A stretch of DNA of 64,000 nt from Paludibacteraceae bacterium (GCA_017467185.1 JAFTSS010000017.1:1-64000); one strand, 5' to 3'; positions 1 through 7,825 are shown, counted from the stretch's first letter. Numbers and translations: made by a program. Notes: generated by a model not told the origin, from the sequence alone.

Positions 1-52
1 TATAATAGTTTACGAAGCTTTAAAACAACACAAATAACAAAACACTAGACTC

Positions 53-112
53 AAGATACGAGACACGAGACAAAAGACTAAAAAGTCTAACATCTCGTGT
101 CTATTGTCTCAA
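53..112. repeat. heptanucleotide repeat array with inverted halves
   Basis: Degenerate 7-bp units of the form AGACACG / AGATACG run rightwards, then an AGACT-AAAA-AGTCT turn leads into the complementary units (CGTGTCT, ATTGTCT). The block can fold on itself and ends about 13 bases before the start codon of the pseudouridine synthase. The same word family recurs in front of the surE stop codon near 48.0 kb. Confidence 0.7.
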
Positions 113-124
113 ATCTAATCAATT

Positions 125-802
125 ATGAACGTTCTATACGAAGATAATCACCTTATTATAGTAAATAAAGCCGTGGGCGAAATTGTACAGGGAGATAAAA
201 CAGGTGATGAACCTCTACCAGAGGTCATTAAACGATACCTCAAAGAGAAATACAACAAGCCTGGCAATGTGTTTTGTGGTGTAACGCACCGACTTGACCG
301 TCCGGTCAGTGGTGTAGTGGTATTTGCCAAGACGAGCAAAGCTTTGGAGCGTATGAATAAACTATTTGCCGAGCACAAAGAGATAAAAAAACGCTATTGG
401 GCAATAGTTTGTGGCACGCCTAAAGAGATAGAAGGCACTCTACGCCACTACCTTGTGCGCGTTGAAAAGCAAAATAAATCGTACGCTTACGACAAAGAAA
501 AACCTAACTCAAAATTGGCATCGTTAAGCTATAGACTGATTGCACATGGCGACAGGTATTCACTATTAGAGGTTGATTTACACACTGGCCGCCACCATCA
601 AATTCGCTGTCAATTAGCTTCGATGGGATGCCCAATCAAAGGCGATTTGAAATATGGAGCACCTCGCTCTAACCCCGACGGAGGCATTTCGCTTCATGCC
701 CGTAGCATCGAATTCATCCACCCAGTCAGCAAAGAGTCAATCAACATCACGGCACCCGTGCCTAACGACAATCTTTGGCAAGCACTGACCGAAAATTTAT
801 AA
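125..802 (+). CDS. RluA-family 23S rRNA/tRNA pseudouridine synthase
   Basis: This cytoplasmic enzyme isomerises uridine to pseudouridine in RNA. The RluA-family signature HRLDRP lies at residues 55-60, with the catalytic aspartate at 58, followed by SGVVVFAKT. The later HTGRHHQIR segment is the conserved RNA-binding/active-site motif. At 225 residues it is a catalytic domain with no N-terminal S4 domain, like the compact RluA/TruC-type members. The ATG lies right after a heptad repeat array and no Shine-Dalgarno is visible, as is normal in Bacteroidetes. It appears monocistronic, with a strong hairpin 24 bases downstream. The exact RNA target cannot be read from the sequence. Confidence 0.93.
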   Translation: MNVLYEDNHLIIVNKAVGEIVQGDKTGDEPLPEVIKRYLKEKYNKPGNVFCGVTHRLDRPVSGVVVFAKTSKALERMNKLFAEHKEIKKRYWAIVCGTPKEIEGTLRHYLVRVEKQNKSYAYDKEKPNSKLASLSYRLIAHGDRYSLLEVDLHTGRHHQIRCQLASMGCPIKGDLKYGAPRSNPDGGISLHARSIEFIHPVSKESINITAPVPNDNLWQALTENL

Positions 803-825
803 AAATCAACCCCTCTTAAAAAATC

Positions 826-861
826 GAGGCTGTGTCAAAACAACAATTTTGGCACAGCCTC
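826..861. terminator. bidirectional hairpin terminator after the pseudouridine synthase
   Basis: A 15-bp inverted repeat (GAGGCTGTGTCAAAA against TTTTGGCACAGCCTC, with one G-T wobble) has a 6-base loop. On the minus strand it is followed by a T run, and on the plus strand by T-rich sequence. Confidence 0.8.
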
Positions 862-937
862 TACTTTATTCTCTTTACTTACGACACAAGAAATATACTA
901 TAAATACTGCTATCATCAAAAAAATCGAGTTCAACCC

Positions 938-968
938 TTGCCCATATCAAATAAATATCGTACCTTTG
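938..968 (+). promoter_or_regulatory. Bacteroidetes housekeeping promoter of the 6S-like RNA
   Basis: A TTG at 938-940 is separated by exactly 20 bases from TACCTTTG (961-968), matching the Bacteroidetes -33/-7 consensus. Transcription should begin about 5 bases after the box, at the left end of the structured RNA. Confidence 0.75.
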
Positions 969-973
969 CACCG

Positions 974-1160
974 ATGTTACGTTGTATTCGTACATCAAAC
1001 ATTATAGTAAAGCGCAATCGCCTCTGAATCACCACCTCATCCGCAATTGAGCTTTATAACATACATCATTGGGTAAGTTACGCGGTTATCCGCGCGACTT
1101 CTCATAGGTGTATGGGGCTTGTGGTGAGCCTAGAGGCGTATGACGAAGTTGCGCTTTTTT
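974..1160 (+). ncRNA. ssrS: 6S-like RNA (about 185 nt)
   Basis: A stretch with no ORF has its own promoter and ends in a T run. The ends form one long interrupted rod: AAAGCGCAA (1009-1017) pairs perfectly with 1149-1157, CGCCTCT (1019-1025) with 1132-1138, and TCACCAC (1029-1035) with 1121-1127. Inside are a large open bubble, a short ATACAT/GTGTAT helix, and an apical hairpin CGCGG-TTAT-CCGCG (1081-1094). A closing rod, central bubble and apical stem at about 185 nt is the 6S architecture, the RNA that mimics an open promoter and sequesters RNA polymerase. The identification rests on structure only. A 4.5S SRP RNA looks less likely, because the length is too great and the canonical apical loop is not seen. 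Confidence 0.6.
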
Positions 1161-1207
1161 TATATCCTAAAATATAGCACAAACACCCCACCCGTTTGTC
1201 TATAACA

Positions 1208-1279
1208 AAAGTTTTATAAAGTCTGGTGCAATCAGTCATCTCCCTCTGGCAATATTGCAAAACAACTTTATAAAACTTT
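1208..1279 (+). promoter_or_regulatory. 15-bp inverted repeat pair upstream of the lipoprotein pair
   Basis: AAAGTTTTATAAAGT at 1208-1222 is repeated in exact inverse at 1265-1279, only 7 bases before the start codon at 1287. In RNA it makes a 15-bp stem closing a 42-base loop right at the ribosome entry site. In DNA each arm is itself nearly palindromic, so it could also be two operator half sites. Function is inferred. Confidence 0.5.
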
Positions 1280-1286
1280 TTTAATT

Positions 1287-1793
1287 ATGAAACATTTCAA
1301 ACTTTTCCTCTTGCCTTTATTGGCATTGACACTCGTTTTTTCTTCTTGTGAAAAAAAAGATCCAGACACATCGTATTTTGAACCCATACAAGAATGGGGT
1401 AAATCACAAAGTGTAATTAAAGAAGAAATGTCTAAAACAAAAACACACGCAACTATTTCTGAAGAAGATGACGAATATCTTCTTTACGAAAATTATGGAA
1501 TCTCCGACAATGTAATGTACAATTTCGAAAATGGAAAATTAAACTTATGCACAACAACATTAGAAAGTACTGCATTCAAACAAACTATTCTAGACTATTT
1601 TTCAAAAGGCAAATTCGCTAACCATGACTCTTCTACAATAGAAGACATAAACTATTATTTATATTCAGATTTAAAATCTAATTCTCTTATTTTAATTGAG
1701 ATAGATGAAAACTATGGATATATTCTCGCTCACTACATTCCATATCAAGATATATTTAGTGTTGAAGAATTTTTATCAAGAGACATAATGTAA
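1287..1793 (+). CDS. putative lipoprotein, unknown function
   Basis: The 168-residue product begins with a lipoprotein signal: basic MKHFK, a hydrophobic stretch, and a lipobox with Cys21 followed by EKK. It should therefore be exported and lipid-anchored. The mature part is acidic and rich in Asp, Glu and Tyr, with no motif that I recognise. Five bases separate its stop from the next lipoprotein gene, so the two are probably co-transcribed. The start codon sits just inside a long inverted repeat that could mask it. It follows the 6S-like RNA, but whether it has its own promoter is unclear. Confidence 0.7.
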   Translation: MKHFKLFLLPLLALTLVFSSCEKKDPDTSYFEPIQEWGKSQSVIKEEMSKTKTHATISEEDDEYLLYENYGISDNVMYNFENGKLNLCTTTLESTAFKQTILDYFSKGKFANHDSSTIEDINYYLYSDLKSNSLILIEIDENYGYILAHYIPYQDIFSVEEFLSRDIM

Positions 1794-1798
1794 ATAAT

Positions 1799-2152
1799 AT
1801 GAAAAAAATAATAATACTTCTGATTTCGTTAACCATTCTTCTTCCTTCTTGCATGACAACAAGAACATGCGTTGGCACATATCGAGAACAGGAAGGTAAA
1901 GTATATACATATTCAAGAGGGAAACAGATGTACTTGTTTTGGGGATTAATTCCCCTTGGAAGAACACGTTTAGGTACTCCAGCTGATGGTAATTGCGAAG
2001 TTAGAACTTGTTATAATTTTTGGGATGCTCTTCTATCTTGTTTAACTGGTGGCATATTCGAAATGCAAACAATCAAAGTTAAAGCAAAAGAAAAAATTAC
2101 CCCTCAAATAAAAGAAACAACAATTAACACAGAAACAAATACAGAAGAATAA
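1799..2152 (+). CDS. small lipoprotein, Bor-like layout
   Basis: The 117-residue product has a classic lipoprotein signal peptide with the lipobox cysteine at about residue 18 (LLPSC). The mature region has a YLFWGLIPLGRT segment, then cysteines in CEVRTC, then a hydrophobic LLSCLTGGIF stretch and a short strand. This order resembles the Bor/Iss-type lipoproteins (FxxGIG..., C, hydrophobic helix, LGIYxP). The likeness is at pattern level only. It is the second gene of a two-gene unit and is followed by a good terminator. The C-terminal tail is rich in Thr, Glu and Lys. Confidence 0.65.
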   Translation: MKKIIILLISLTILLPSCMTTRTCVGTYREQEGKVYTYSRGKQMYLFWGLIPLGRTRLGTPADGNCEVRTCYNFWDALLSCLTGGIFEMQTIKVKAKEKITPQIKETTINTETNTEE

Positions 2153-2183
2153 AAACATCATCTCGTATTTGCAATCAACAAAA

Positions 2184-2214
2184 AATAGGCGCAACCCCAA
2201 ACGTTGCGCCTATT
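2184..2214. terminator. terminator of the lipoprotein pair
   Basis: A perfect 12-bp inverted repeat, AATAGGCGCAAC / GTTGCGCCTATT, with a 7-base loop, begins 31 bases after the lipoprotein stop codon and is followed by T-rich sequence. Confidence 0.85.
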
Positions 2215-2362
2215 CTATATTTTAATAACACAAAAACAACTCAGACATTACACTAACATTATCTGTAGTTTTCTATCCTTATTCTCATTCCAAGTTTTAA
2301 GATACAAATCCACTTTTCTCTTCATTTTCTCTGCCATATTACAACTATTTTTAATCCAATTT

Positions 2363-2505
2363 CACATTATCCGTCATAAAAACACCTATATTTTTCACAT
2401 TATCCGCCGTAATTTATAATAATATTTCACATTATCCGCCATAATTTATACTGATTTTTTACATTATCCGTCGCAAAAACACCTATATTTTTCACATTAT
2501 CCGCC
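2363..2505. repeat. five-unit array of CACATTATCCGYC with 32-33 bp period
   Basis: The 13-bp core starts at 2363, 2396, 2428, 2460 (first base T) and 2493. The spacing is 33, 32, 32 and 33 bp, about three helical turns, so all copies face the same side of the DNA. Cores end in CCGTC or CCGCC. Units 1 and 4 share an AAAAACACCTATATTTTT tail. The array lies in an 836-bp gene-free spacer upstream of lon. It looks like a protein-binding array. Resemblance to a DnaA box (TTATCCACA) is partial. Confidence 0.75.
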
Positions 2506-2673
2506 ATTTTCAACAATACGATTCTTTATAAAACCTCACAAAAGCAATATACAACCAACTAAAAACCAATAAATTAAACACCAAAACGCAGTTCTCAAGA
2601 CATCACAACCCAAAAATCACCACAAAGATAATAAAAAAAAAGAAAAAACAACACATCTCCCTTCAAAAAAAAA

Positions 2674-2772
2674 CTAATTCCTCATTCCTAACTCCTAATT
2701 CCTCATTCCCAATTCCTCATTCCTAATTCCCAATTCCTCATTCCTCATTCCTAATTCCTCATTCCTAATTCT
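2674..2772. repeat. ATTCCTN heptanucleotide repeat array, about 14 units
   Basis: This is a run of 7-bp units (ATTCCTC, ATTCCTA, ATTCCCA, ACTCCTA). A three-unit relative sits between tsaD and the exosortase gene near 10.14 kb. A second heptad run (TACTCGC units) lies at 2959-2977 just before lon. The rest of the 2215-2988 spacer shows no gene. Confidence 0.8.
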
Positions 2773-2779
2773 CTACTTT

Positions 2780-2795
2780 TGGCACACCGATTGTA
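2780..2795 (+). promoter_or_regulatory. possible sigma-54 promoter upstream of lon
   Basis: TGGCACACCGATTGTA matches the -24/-12 consensus TGGCACRNNNNTTGCW except for T in place of the C of the -12 GC, with the required 10 bases between the GG and G elements. It is 194 bases upstream of the lon start. This is a motif match only. Confidence 0.4.
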
Positions 2796-2849
2796 TAATA
2801 TATAGTGGAGGCTAAAACGAACCTCTAAAGTCTCGAAAACAGACAAATA

Positions 2850-2909
2850 GTGCCATATTGTCACAATAACCATCAAAACCCAACAACAAAACCTAAGACA
2901 TTATGGCAC
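2850..2909 (+). promoter_or_regulatory. paired TGnCA-type elements upstream of lon
   Basis: GTGCCATATTGTCAC (2850-2864) is an imperfect palindrome. GACATTATGGCAC (2897-2909) is a related element in the opposite sense. The two lie between the sigma-54-like promoter and the lon start codon, where a stress regulator could bind. The role is inferred. Confidence 0.35.
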
Positions 2910-2988
2910 AAACAAAACAAATATCTAAAATATTAACAAGCGAAGCTTGTAGTCTTGCTACTCGCTACTCGCTACTATAAGTCTAAAT

Positions 2989-5385
2989 ATGTTTTTATCA
3001 GAAGAAATCAACGAAGTGCAAGCCGACATGATTCCGTTAATCGCCGACGACGATGAATCTCCAATCGAATGCCACGACAACGACATATTGCCGTTGCTTC
3101 CGTTGCGCAACATGATTTTGTTTCCTAAAGTGGTGATGCCCATCACTGTAGGTCGCAAAAAAAGTCTCCGATTGGTACGTGAAGTATATCAAAAAGAGGG
3201 CGAATTGTTTGTCGGAACTCAAGTAAATGCCAAAATCGAAAACCCTACTTTGCAAGACATCTACCCTATGGGTACGGTGGCTCGTATTGTTCGTATACTC
3301 GAAATGCCCGACGGCACTACAACCGTAATACTCCAAGGCAAAAAACGCGCTACCGCCACTGAATTGGTCAGCGAAACTCCATTCCATACTGTAAAAATCA
3401 ACATTATGGACGAAGTTGAACCTGCCCAAGACGACCGTGTGTTCACTGCCCTTGTCGAAGCTCTCAAAGAGTTGGCTATCCGCATAATTAAAAATTCTAA
3501 CTCTATTCCTGACGAGGCTACTTTCGCTATTCGCAATATTGAAAAGCCTGTAGCTCTCATCAATTTTATCTGCTCTAACTTCAGTATCTCGTTGAGCGAC
3601 AAAGTAAAACTCCTCGAACTCAACGACCTCACTGAACGTGGCTACTTGCTCCTCGATATTCTCACAAAAGAGTCGCAACTGCTTGAAATCAAAGCTTCTA
3701 TACAAAACAAAGCGCGTCTTGACATCGACCAACAACAACGTGAATACTATCTTCAACAACAAATGAAGACTATTCAAGAGGAGTTGGGTGGCGACACTGC
3801 AAGTCAAGATGTTCAAGCCCTTAAAGAGAAGGCTAAAAGCAAAAAATGGGATGACAAAGTGCGCGAAACGTTTGAACGTGAAGTGCGCAAACTTGAACGT
3901 ATGCACCCTAACTCACCTGATTTTTCGGTGCAGCTCACATACGTCGAAACCATAGTAAACCTTCCTTGGAATGAGTTTACTAAGGACAATTTCGACCTTA
4001 AAAAAGCACAGAAAGTGCTTGACCGCGACCACTTTGGCATGGAGAAGGTGAAGGACCGCATCATCGAGCACCTTGCTGTGCTCAAACTCAAAGGCGACCT
4101 AAAATCGCCTATCATCTGCCTCTACGGCCCTCCTGGTGTTGGTAAAACTTCGCTCGGCAAATCTATTGCCGAGACTCTTGGCAGAAAATATGTACGTGTA
4201 TCGCTCGGTGGTCTTCATGACGAAGCCGAAATTCGTGGTCACCGCCGTACTTACATCGGAGCTATGCCTGGTCGCATAATTCAAAACCTCAATAAATGTG
4301 ACTCATCAAACCCAGTATTTGTGCTTGACGAGATTGACAAAGTCAATTCAGACTTCAAAGGCGACCCTGCATCGGCTCTCCTCGAAGTTCTTGACCCAGA
4401 ACAAAATAATGCGTTCCACGACAACTTCCTCGACATAGACTACGACTTGTCGAACGTACTCTTTATCGCCACAGCCAACGACCTCAACACTATCTCAAAG
4501 CCTCTTCTCGACCGTATGGAACTTATCGAGGTAAGTGGTTATATCACTGAGGAGAAAATCGAAATTGCCACACGCCACTTAATACCAAAACAACTTGAAA
4601 TACACGGTATTAAAAAGAACCAACTCAAGTTTACTAAACCTGCTGTACGTGCAATTATCGACAACTACACTCGCGAAAGTGGTGTTCGTGCGCTCGACCG
4701 CACTATTGCCAAAATTATGCGTAAAGTGGCTAAAAACATTGCTATTGACCCAGAGTTTACTACAACTATCAAACCAGAAAGTTTGCAAGAGTACCTCGGC
4801 GTGTCGCACATCGACCACGACATGTACGACATCAGCGAATATTGCGGCGTAGTAACAGGCTTGGCATGGACTCAAGTGGGTGGCGAAATTCTCTATATCG
4901 AATCGTCAATCAATACCCAAAAAGGCGGAAAACTTTCGCTCACAGGTAATCTCGGTGATGTAATGAAGGAATCGGCTCAGTTAGCTCTTGAATACATCAA
5001 ATCACACAATACCCAATTGGGTATCAGCGCCGAAGATATCGAAAATCATAGCGTACATATCCACGTGCCAGAGGGTGCTATTCCTAAAGATGGTCCATCT
5101 GCAGGTATTGCAATACTCACAGCTTTAGTGTCAAGTTTCACTGGCAAAAAAGTTAAAAATCGCCTTGCCATGACTGGCGAAATCACTCTACGTGGCAAAC
5201 TCCTCCCTGTAGGTGGTATCAAAGAGAAGATTCTTGCAGCCAAACGTGCTGGCATTAAAGAGATTATCCTCTGCGTTGACAACCAAAAAGATGTGAATGA
5301 AATCCAACAAGAATATCTCGACGGACTCAAATTCCACTTTGTTCGCAATATGGCAGATGCTCTCGCAATCGCCATTGAAAAATGA
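2989..5385 (+). CDS. lon: ATP-dependent Lon protease
   Basis: This cytoplasmic AAA+ serine protease degrades misfolded and regulatory proteins. The 798-residue length is normal for LonA. An N-terminal substrate-binding domain occupies roughly residues 30-235, followed by a coiled region with the QREYYLQQQ motif. The Walker A GPPGVGKT is at 380-387 and the Walker B VLDEID around 445-450. The protease domain has the catalytic Ser704 in DGPSAGIA and Lys745 in GGIKEKIL, so the Ser-Lys dyad is intact. The start at ATG 2989 gives the usual acidic leader before the PLLPLRN motif. It stands alone, facing a convergent sugar transferase across a shared terminator. A sigma-54-like promoter and palindromic elements upstream suggest stress control, unproven. 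Confidence 0.98.
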   Translation: MFLSEEINEVQADMIPLIADDDESPIECHDNDILPLLPLRNMILFPKVVMPITVGRKKSLRLVREVYQKEGELFVGTQVNAKIENPTLQDIYPMGTVARIVRILEMPDGTTTVILQGKKRATATELVSETPFHTVKINIMDEVEPAQDDRVFTALVEALKELAIRIIKNSNSIPDEATFAIRNIEKPVALINFICSNFSISLSDKVKLLELNDLTERGYLLLDILTKESQLLEIKASIQNKARLDIDQQQREYYLQQQMKTIQEELGGDTASQDVQALKEKAKSKKWDDKVRETFEREVRKLERMHPNSPDFSVQLTYVETIVNLPWNEFTKDNFDLKKAQKVLDRDHFGMEKVKDRIIEHLAVLKLKGDLKSPIICLYGPPGVGKTSLGKSIAETLGRKYVRVSLGGLHDEAEIRGHRRTYIGAMPGRIIQNLNKCDSSNPVFVLDEIDKVNSDFKGDPASALLEVLDPEQNNAFHDNFLDIDYDLSNVLFIATANDLNTISKPLLDRMELIEVSGYITEEKIEIATRHLIPKQLEIHGIKKNQLKFTKPAVRAIIDNYTRESGVRALDRTIAKIMRKVAKNIAIDPEFTTTIKPESLQEYLGVSHIDHDMYDISEYCGVVTGLAWTQVGGEILYIESSINTQKGGKLSLTGNLGDVMKESAQLALEYIKSHNTQLGISAEDIENHSVHIHVPEGAIPKDGPSAGIAILTALVSSFTGKKVKNRLAMTGEITLRGKLLPVGGIKEKILAAKRAGIKEIILCVDNQKDVNEIQQEYLDGLKFHFVRNMADALAIAIEK

Positions 5386-5501
5386 GAGAAAGTACAAAAT
5401 GTACAAATAAAAACAAAGTAAAAAAATGACGGTTTGCTTCGGTGCAGTTTACTTGCACCTTGCTTGAGGGTAAGGAAGGATTTTATTTGTATATTTCAAC
5501 A

Positions 5502-5536
5502 AAAAAGGTTGACATCAAAAAGAAGTCAACCTTTTT
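5502..5536. terminator. bidirectional terminator between lon and the sugar transferase
   Basis: AAAAAGGTTGAC pairs with GTCAACCTTTTT across an 11-base loop, with A and T runs outside, so it can end transcripts from both sides. Confidence 0.85.
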
Positions 5537-5562
5537 TTAATATCTAATTTTCATTCTATTCT

Positions 5563-6972
5563 CTATTGTCCTTTACCACAAAGAATAACCCCAATACTAT
5601 AAAAAAGGATTTTTATATCAGTTTGCAATGTCATATTATCCATATATATAATATCATAACGCAGACGTTTGACCATTTTTTCGACTGTATCGCTATAACC
5701 AATTTTTATTGGTCCCCACGACAACAGACCTGGTTTCACTTTATATACTAAACAATAGTATGGCGCTATTTTCTCGATTTGCTCAATATAAAATCGTCGC
5801 TCAGGTCGTGGACCTACGATAGACATATCGCCTTTGATTATATTCCAAAATTGAGGCAATTCGTCAAGACGATATTTGCGCATTATATGTCCAAATGGAG
5901 TAATACGAGGGTCATTCACCTGACTTAGTTGTGGCCCTTGTCGTTCAGCATCAACATACATTGTACGAAATTTATAAATCATGAACGGATGTCCTTCATA
6001 ACCAATTCGATCTTGTTTATAAAAAACAGGGCCCTTACTACCCAATTTAACTCGCACTGCCACATATAAATACAATGGCGATAGAATAAGCATTGCCACA
6101 ACACTAACCGTGATGTCAAATACTCGTTTCACCGATTGCTGCCATGCAGGCATGTGCGACTTTGTTATATCAACCAATGGTTCTGATTTAATATCTGTCA
6201 ACGACACATGGCCAGTAACAATTTCAAACAAACGAGGTGCAAATTTCACATCTACGCCACACACAATCAAACGATTAGCTATAGCGAAAATCATATCGTT
6301 ATCCATATTATCGACAGCGATAATAACCTCATTGATATTTTTAGTACGGACAACATTTTCCAAACCCTCTAATCTACCTAACACCAAATTTTCTTCCACC
6401 ACAATTCGGTCTCTTACAGCAATATAACCTACAATTTTTTGTCCTGTTCGAGGGGCATTACTTTTAATGATTTCTGTAACTTTCTGCGCCGAATCTCCAG
6501 TTCCTATTATAAGAACATTATTAGGTATCAAACCTCTACGCAATCGAGACAACACAAACATTGTTTGCGAAACTCGAAATATATATGTTGTTACAAAAAA
6601 CAAGCCCCATAATATTAAAAACGAACGATAATAGAACGTATAACTCACCACCACATCGTCAATCAACATTCCGAAATATATAATCAAAGAGATAAAAAAA
6701 GTACCTACCAAAGTAGAGAACACCTCCACCAACCGCGAGTGTCGCACTTTCGTATTATAAACACCTGTAAGATAATGAACTAACAGAGCTACGATAGGGA
6801 ACGAAATTATAGACGGAAGCAAATCATAGTTAGGAACGAAAAAATATTCCAAACCGCCGCCAGCCAAAACTAAATCGTTTGTTATTCTACGGTACAAATA
6901 AAATAGCAACCACACTAACAGCGCAGCTACTACGTCAAAAATAATATAAAATATTACACGCTTTTTGTTCAT
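5563..6972 (-). CDS. polyprenyl-phosphate sugar-1-phosphate transferase (WcaJ/WbaP family)
   Basis: This inner-membrane enzyme starts capsule, exopolysaccharide or O-antigen assembly by moving a sugar phosphate onto undecaprenyl phosphate. The 469-residue protein has four or five N-terminal membrane helices, a nucleotide-fold middle domain beginning NNVLIIGTGDSAQKV, then a further hydrophobic segment and the C-terminal transferase domain. That domain shows KRVFDI, KFRTM, DPRITPFGHIMRKYRLDELPQ and GDMSIVGPRPE, the family hallmarks. It overlaps the upstream tsaC gene by 4 bases (ATGA), implying translational coupling. No other glycan genes are adjacent, so the sugar cannot be named. Confidence 0.93.
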   Translation of the reverse strand: MNKKRVIFYIIFDVVAALLVWLLFYLYRRITNDLVLAGGGLEYFFVPNYDLLPSIISFPIVALLVHYLTGVYNTKVRHSRLVEVFSTLVGTFFISLIIYFGMLIDDVVVSYTFYYRSFLILWGLFFVTTYIFRVSQTMFVLSRLRRGLIPNNVLIIGTGDSAQKVTEIIKSNAPRTGQKIVGYIAVRDRIVVEENLVLGRLEGLENVVRTKNINEVIIAVDNMDNDMIFAIANRLIVCGVDVKFAPRLFEIVTGHVSLTDIKSEPLVDITKSHMPAWQQSVKRVFDITVSVVAMLILSPLYLYVAVRVKLGSKGPVFYKQDRIGYEGHPFMIYKFRTMYVDAERQGPQLSQVNDPRITPFGHIMRKYRLDELPQFWNIIKGDMSIVGPRPERRFYIEQIEKIAPYYCLVYKVKPGLLSWGPIKIGYSDTVEKMVKRLRYDIIYMDNMTLQTDIKILFYSIGVILCGKGQ

Positions 6973-7529
6973 CGTATCACTTTAACTTGGCCTTTACTTC
7001 CCAATTTTATAATACTTGATGGAGCTGGCAATATCTCCTCTTCGCGACGATAATCAACAACAAAATCTACGGCATTAAGAATCTCATCCGATATCTCGAA
7101 AAAATTGCGTGCAGTAGGTTCTCCGCTTACATTTGCCGATGTTGACACTACAGGCACTCGCATCATACGACACAATTCCTGAGAAAAACGTTCTTTTGTT
7201 ATTCTTATTGCAATACTGCCATCCTCAGCGACCAAATTATCGGGCAAATTCTTGGCATTGTCATATATTATGGTCAATGGCTTATCAGCCACATCAATCA
7301 AATCCCAAGCAATATCTGGCACTTCTCGCACATAACCCTCTACTTTTGCAATACTATCAACCAAAACAATCATCGACTTCGACTCTACTCTACGCTTAAT
7401 TTCATATATTCTGGCTACGGCTTCAGCGTTAGTTGCATCACAGCCAATACCCCACACCGTGTCGGTCGGATATAATATCACTCCGCCACGACGCATAACT
7501 TCTACGGCTTTTTTCAATTCTTCTTTCAT
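6969..7529 (-). CDS. tsaC: L-threonylcarbamoyladenylate synthase (TsaC/Sua5 type)
   Basis: The enzyme makes threonylcarbamoyl-AMP from threonine, bicarbonate and ATP, the first step of t6A37 tRNA modification. The 186-residue YrdC domain carries GGVILYPTDTVWGIGCDA near the N terminus, then KRR and SKSMIVL, and a later VPVVSTSANVSGEP motif, all family hallmarks. There is no Sua5 C-terminal domain. Its partner tsaD lies 3 kb away on the same strand. A well-formed promoter ends only about 8 bases before the ATG, so the mRNA is nearly leaderless. The family alignment needs this start or one only 11 residues later. Confidence 0.93.
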   Translation of the reverse strand: MKEELKKAVEVMRRGGVILYPTDTVWGIGCDATNAEAVARIYEIKRRVESKSMIVLVDSIAKVEGYVREVPDIAWDLIDVADKPLTIIYDNAKNLPDNLVAEDGSIAIRITKERFSQELCRMMRVPVVSTSANVSGEPTARNFFEISDEILNAVDFVVDYRREEEILPAPSSIIKLGSKGQVKVIR

Positions 7530-7536
7530 AACTTTG

Positions 7537-7566
7537 CAAATTTACCATTTTTTTTTCATACAACAA
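7537..7566 (-). promoter_or_regulatory. tsaC promoter, nearly leaderless transcript
   Basis: On the minus strand, TAAATTTG (7544-7537) has a TTG (7566-7564) exactly 19 bases upstream. Transcription would begin within about 5 bases of the tsaC ATG at 7529. Confidence 0.65.
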
Positions 7567-7651
7567 GCAGATAAAAACATTTTTATAAAAAACAAGCAAA
7601 AAAATTATGAAATTCCAAATAAAAGCACTATATTTGTAAGTTGAAAATATT

Positions 7652-7825
7652 ATGTCTTTTTCTATACTTATCTTTCTTATAATCACTATATACACCGTAG
7701 TTACTATCACTACTATACTACCAAAAGACATATACGACACCCAACTTTCGCAAAATAATAAAAAACGAATATATAATGCTAAATCAATGGATTTTTCAAA
7801 CCTTAACACCGGAGGAAGAATGTAA
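7652..7825 (+). CDS. possible small membrane protein, 57 aa, overlapping recJ start
   Basis: This is an uncertain ORF. It begins 16 bases after a TATATTTG box (7629-7636). The N terminus, MSFSILIFLIITIYTVV and onward, is a convincing single hydrophobic helix followed by a polar tail rich in Asn, Asp and Lys. Its 3' end overlaps the first 50 bases of recJ in another frame. It could be a real small protein, an upstream ORF tuning recJ, or chance: AT-rich leaders readily give hydrophobic codons. No homolog is recognised. Confidence 0.25.
   Translation: MSFSILIFLIITIYTVVTITTILPKDIYDTQLSQNNKKRIYNAKSMDFSNLNTGGRM

Noticed and set aside
2204-2419. 71-codon plus-strand ORF after the lipoprotein terminator
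   Set aside because: It starts inside the terminator hairpin and runs into the 32-33 bp repeat array. There is no plausible start or protein pattern.
2363-2505. CRISPR array
   Set aside because: The repeat is only 13 bp, the spacers are repeats of each other and AT-rich, and no cas genes are present.
2363-2505. Chromosomal replication origin from DnaA boxes
   Set aside because: The cores match TTATCCACA at only 6-7 of 9 positions, and no dnaA or other origin marker is nearby. Kept only as one possible reading of the array.
3037-3906. 289-codon minus-strand ORF inside lon
   Set aside because: It is a shadow of lon. The peptide is rich in Phe, Val and Arg without domain character, and lon is intact on the other strand.
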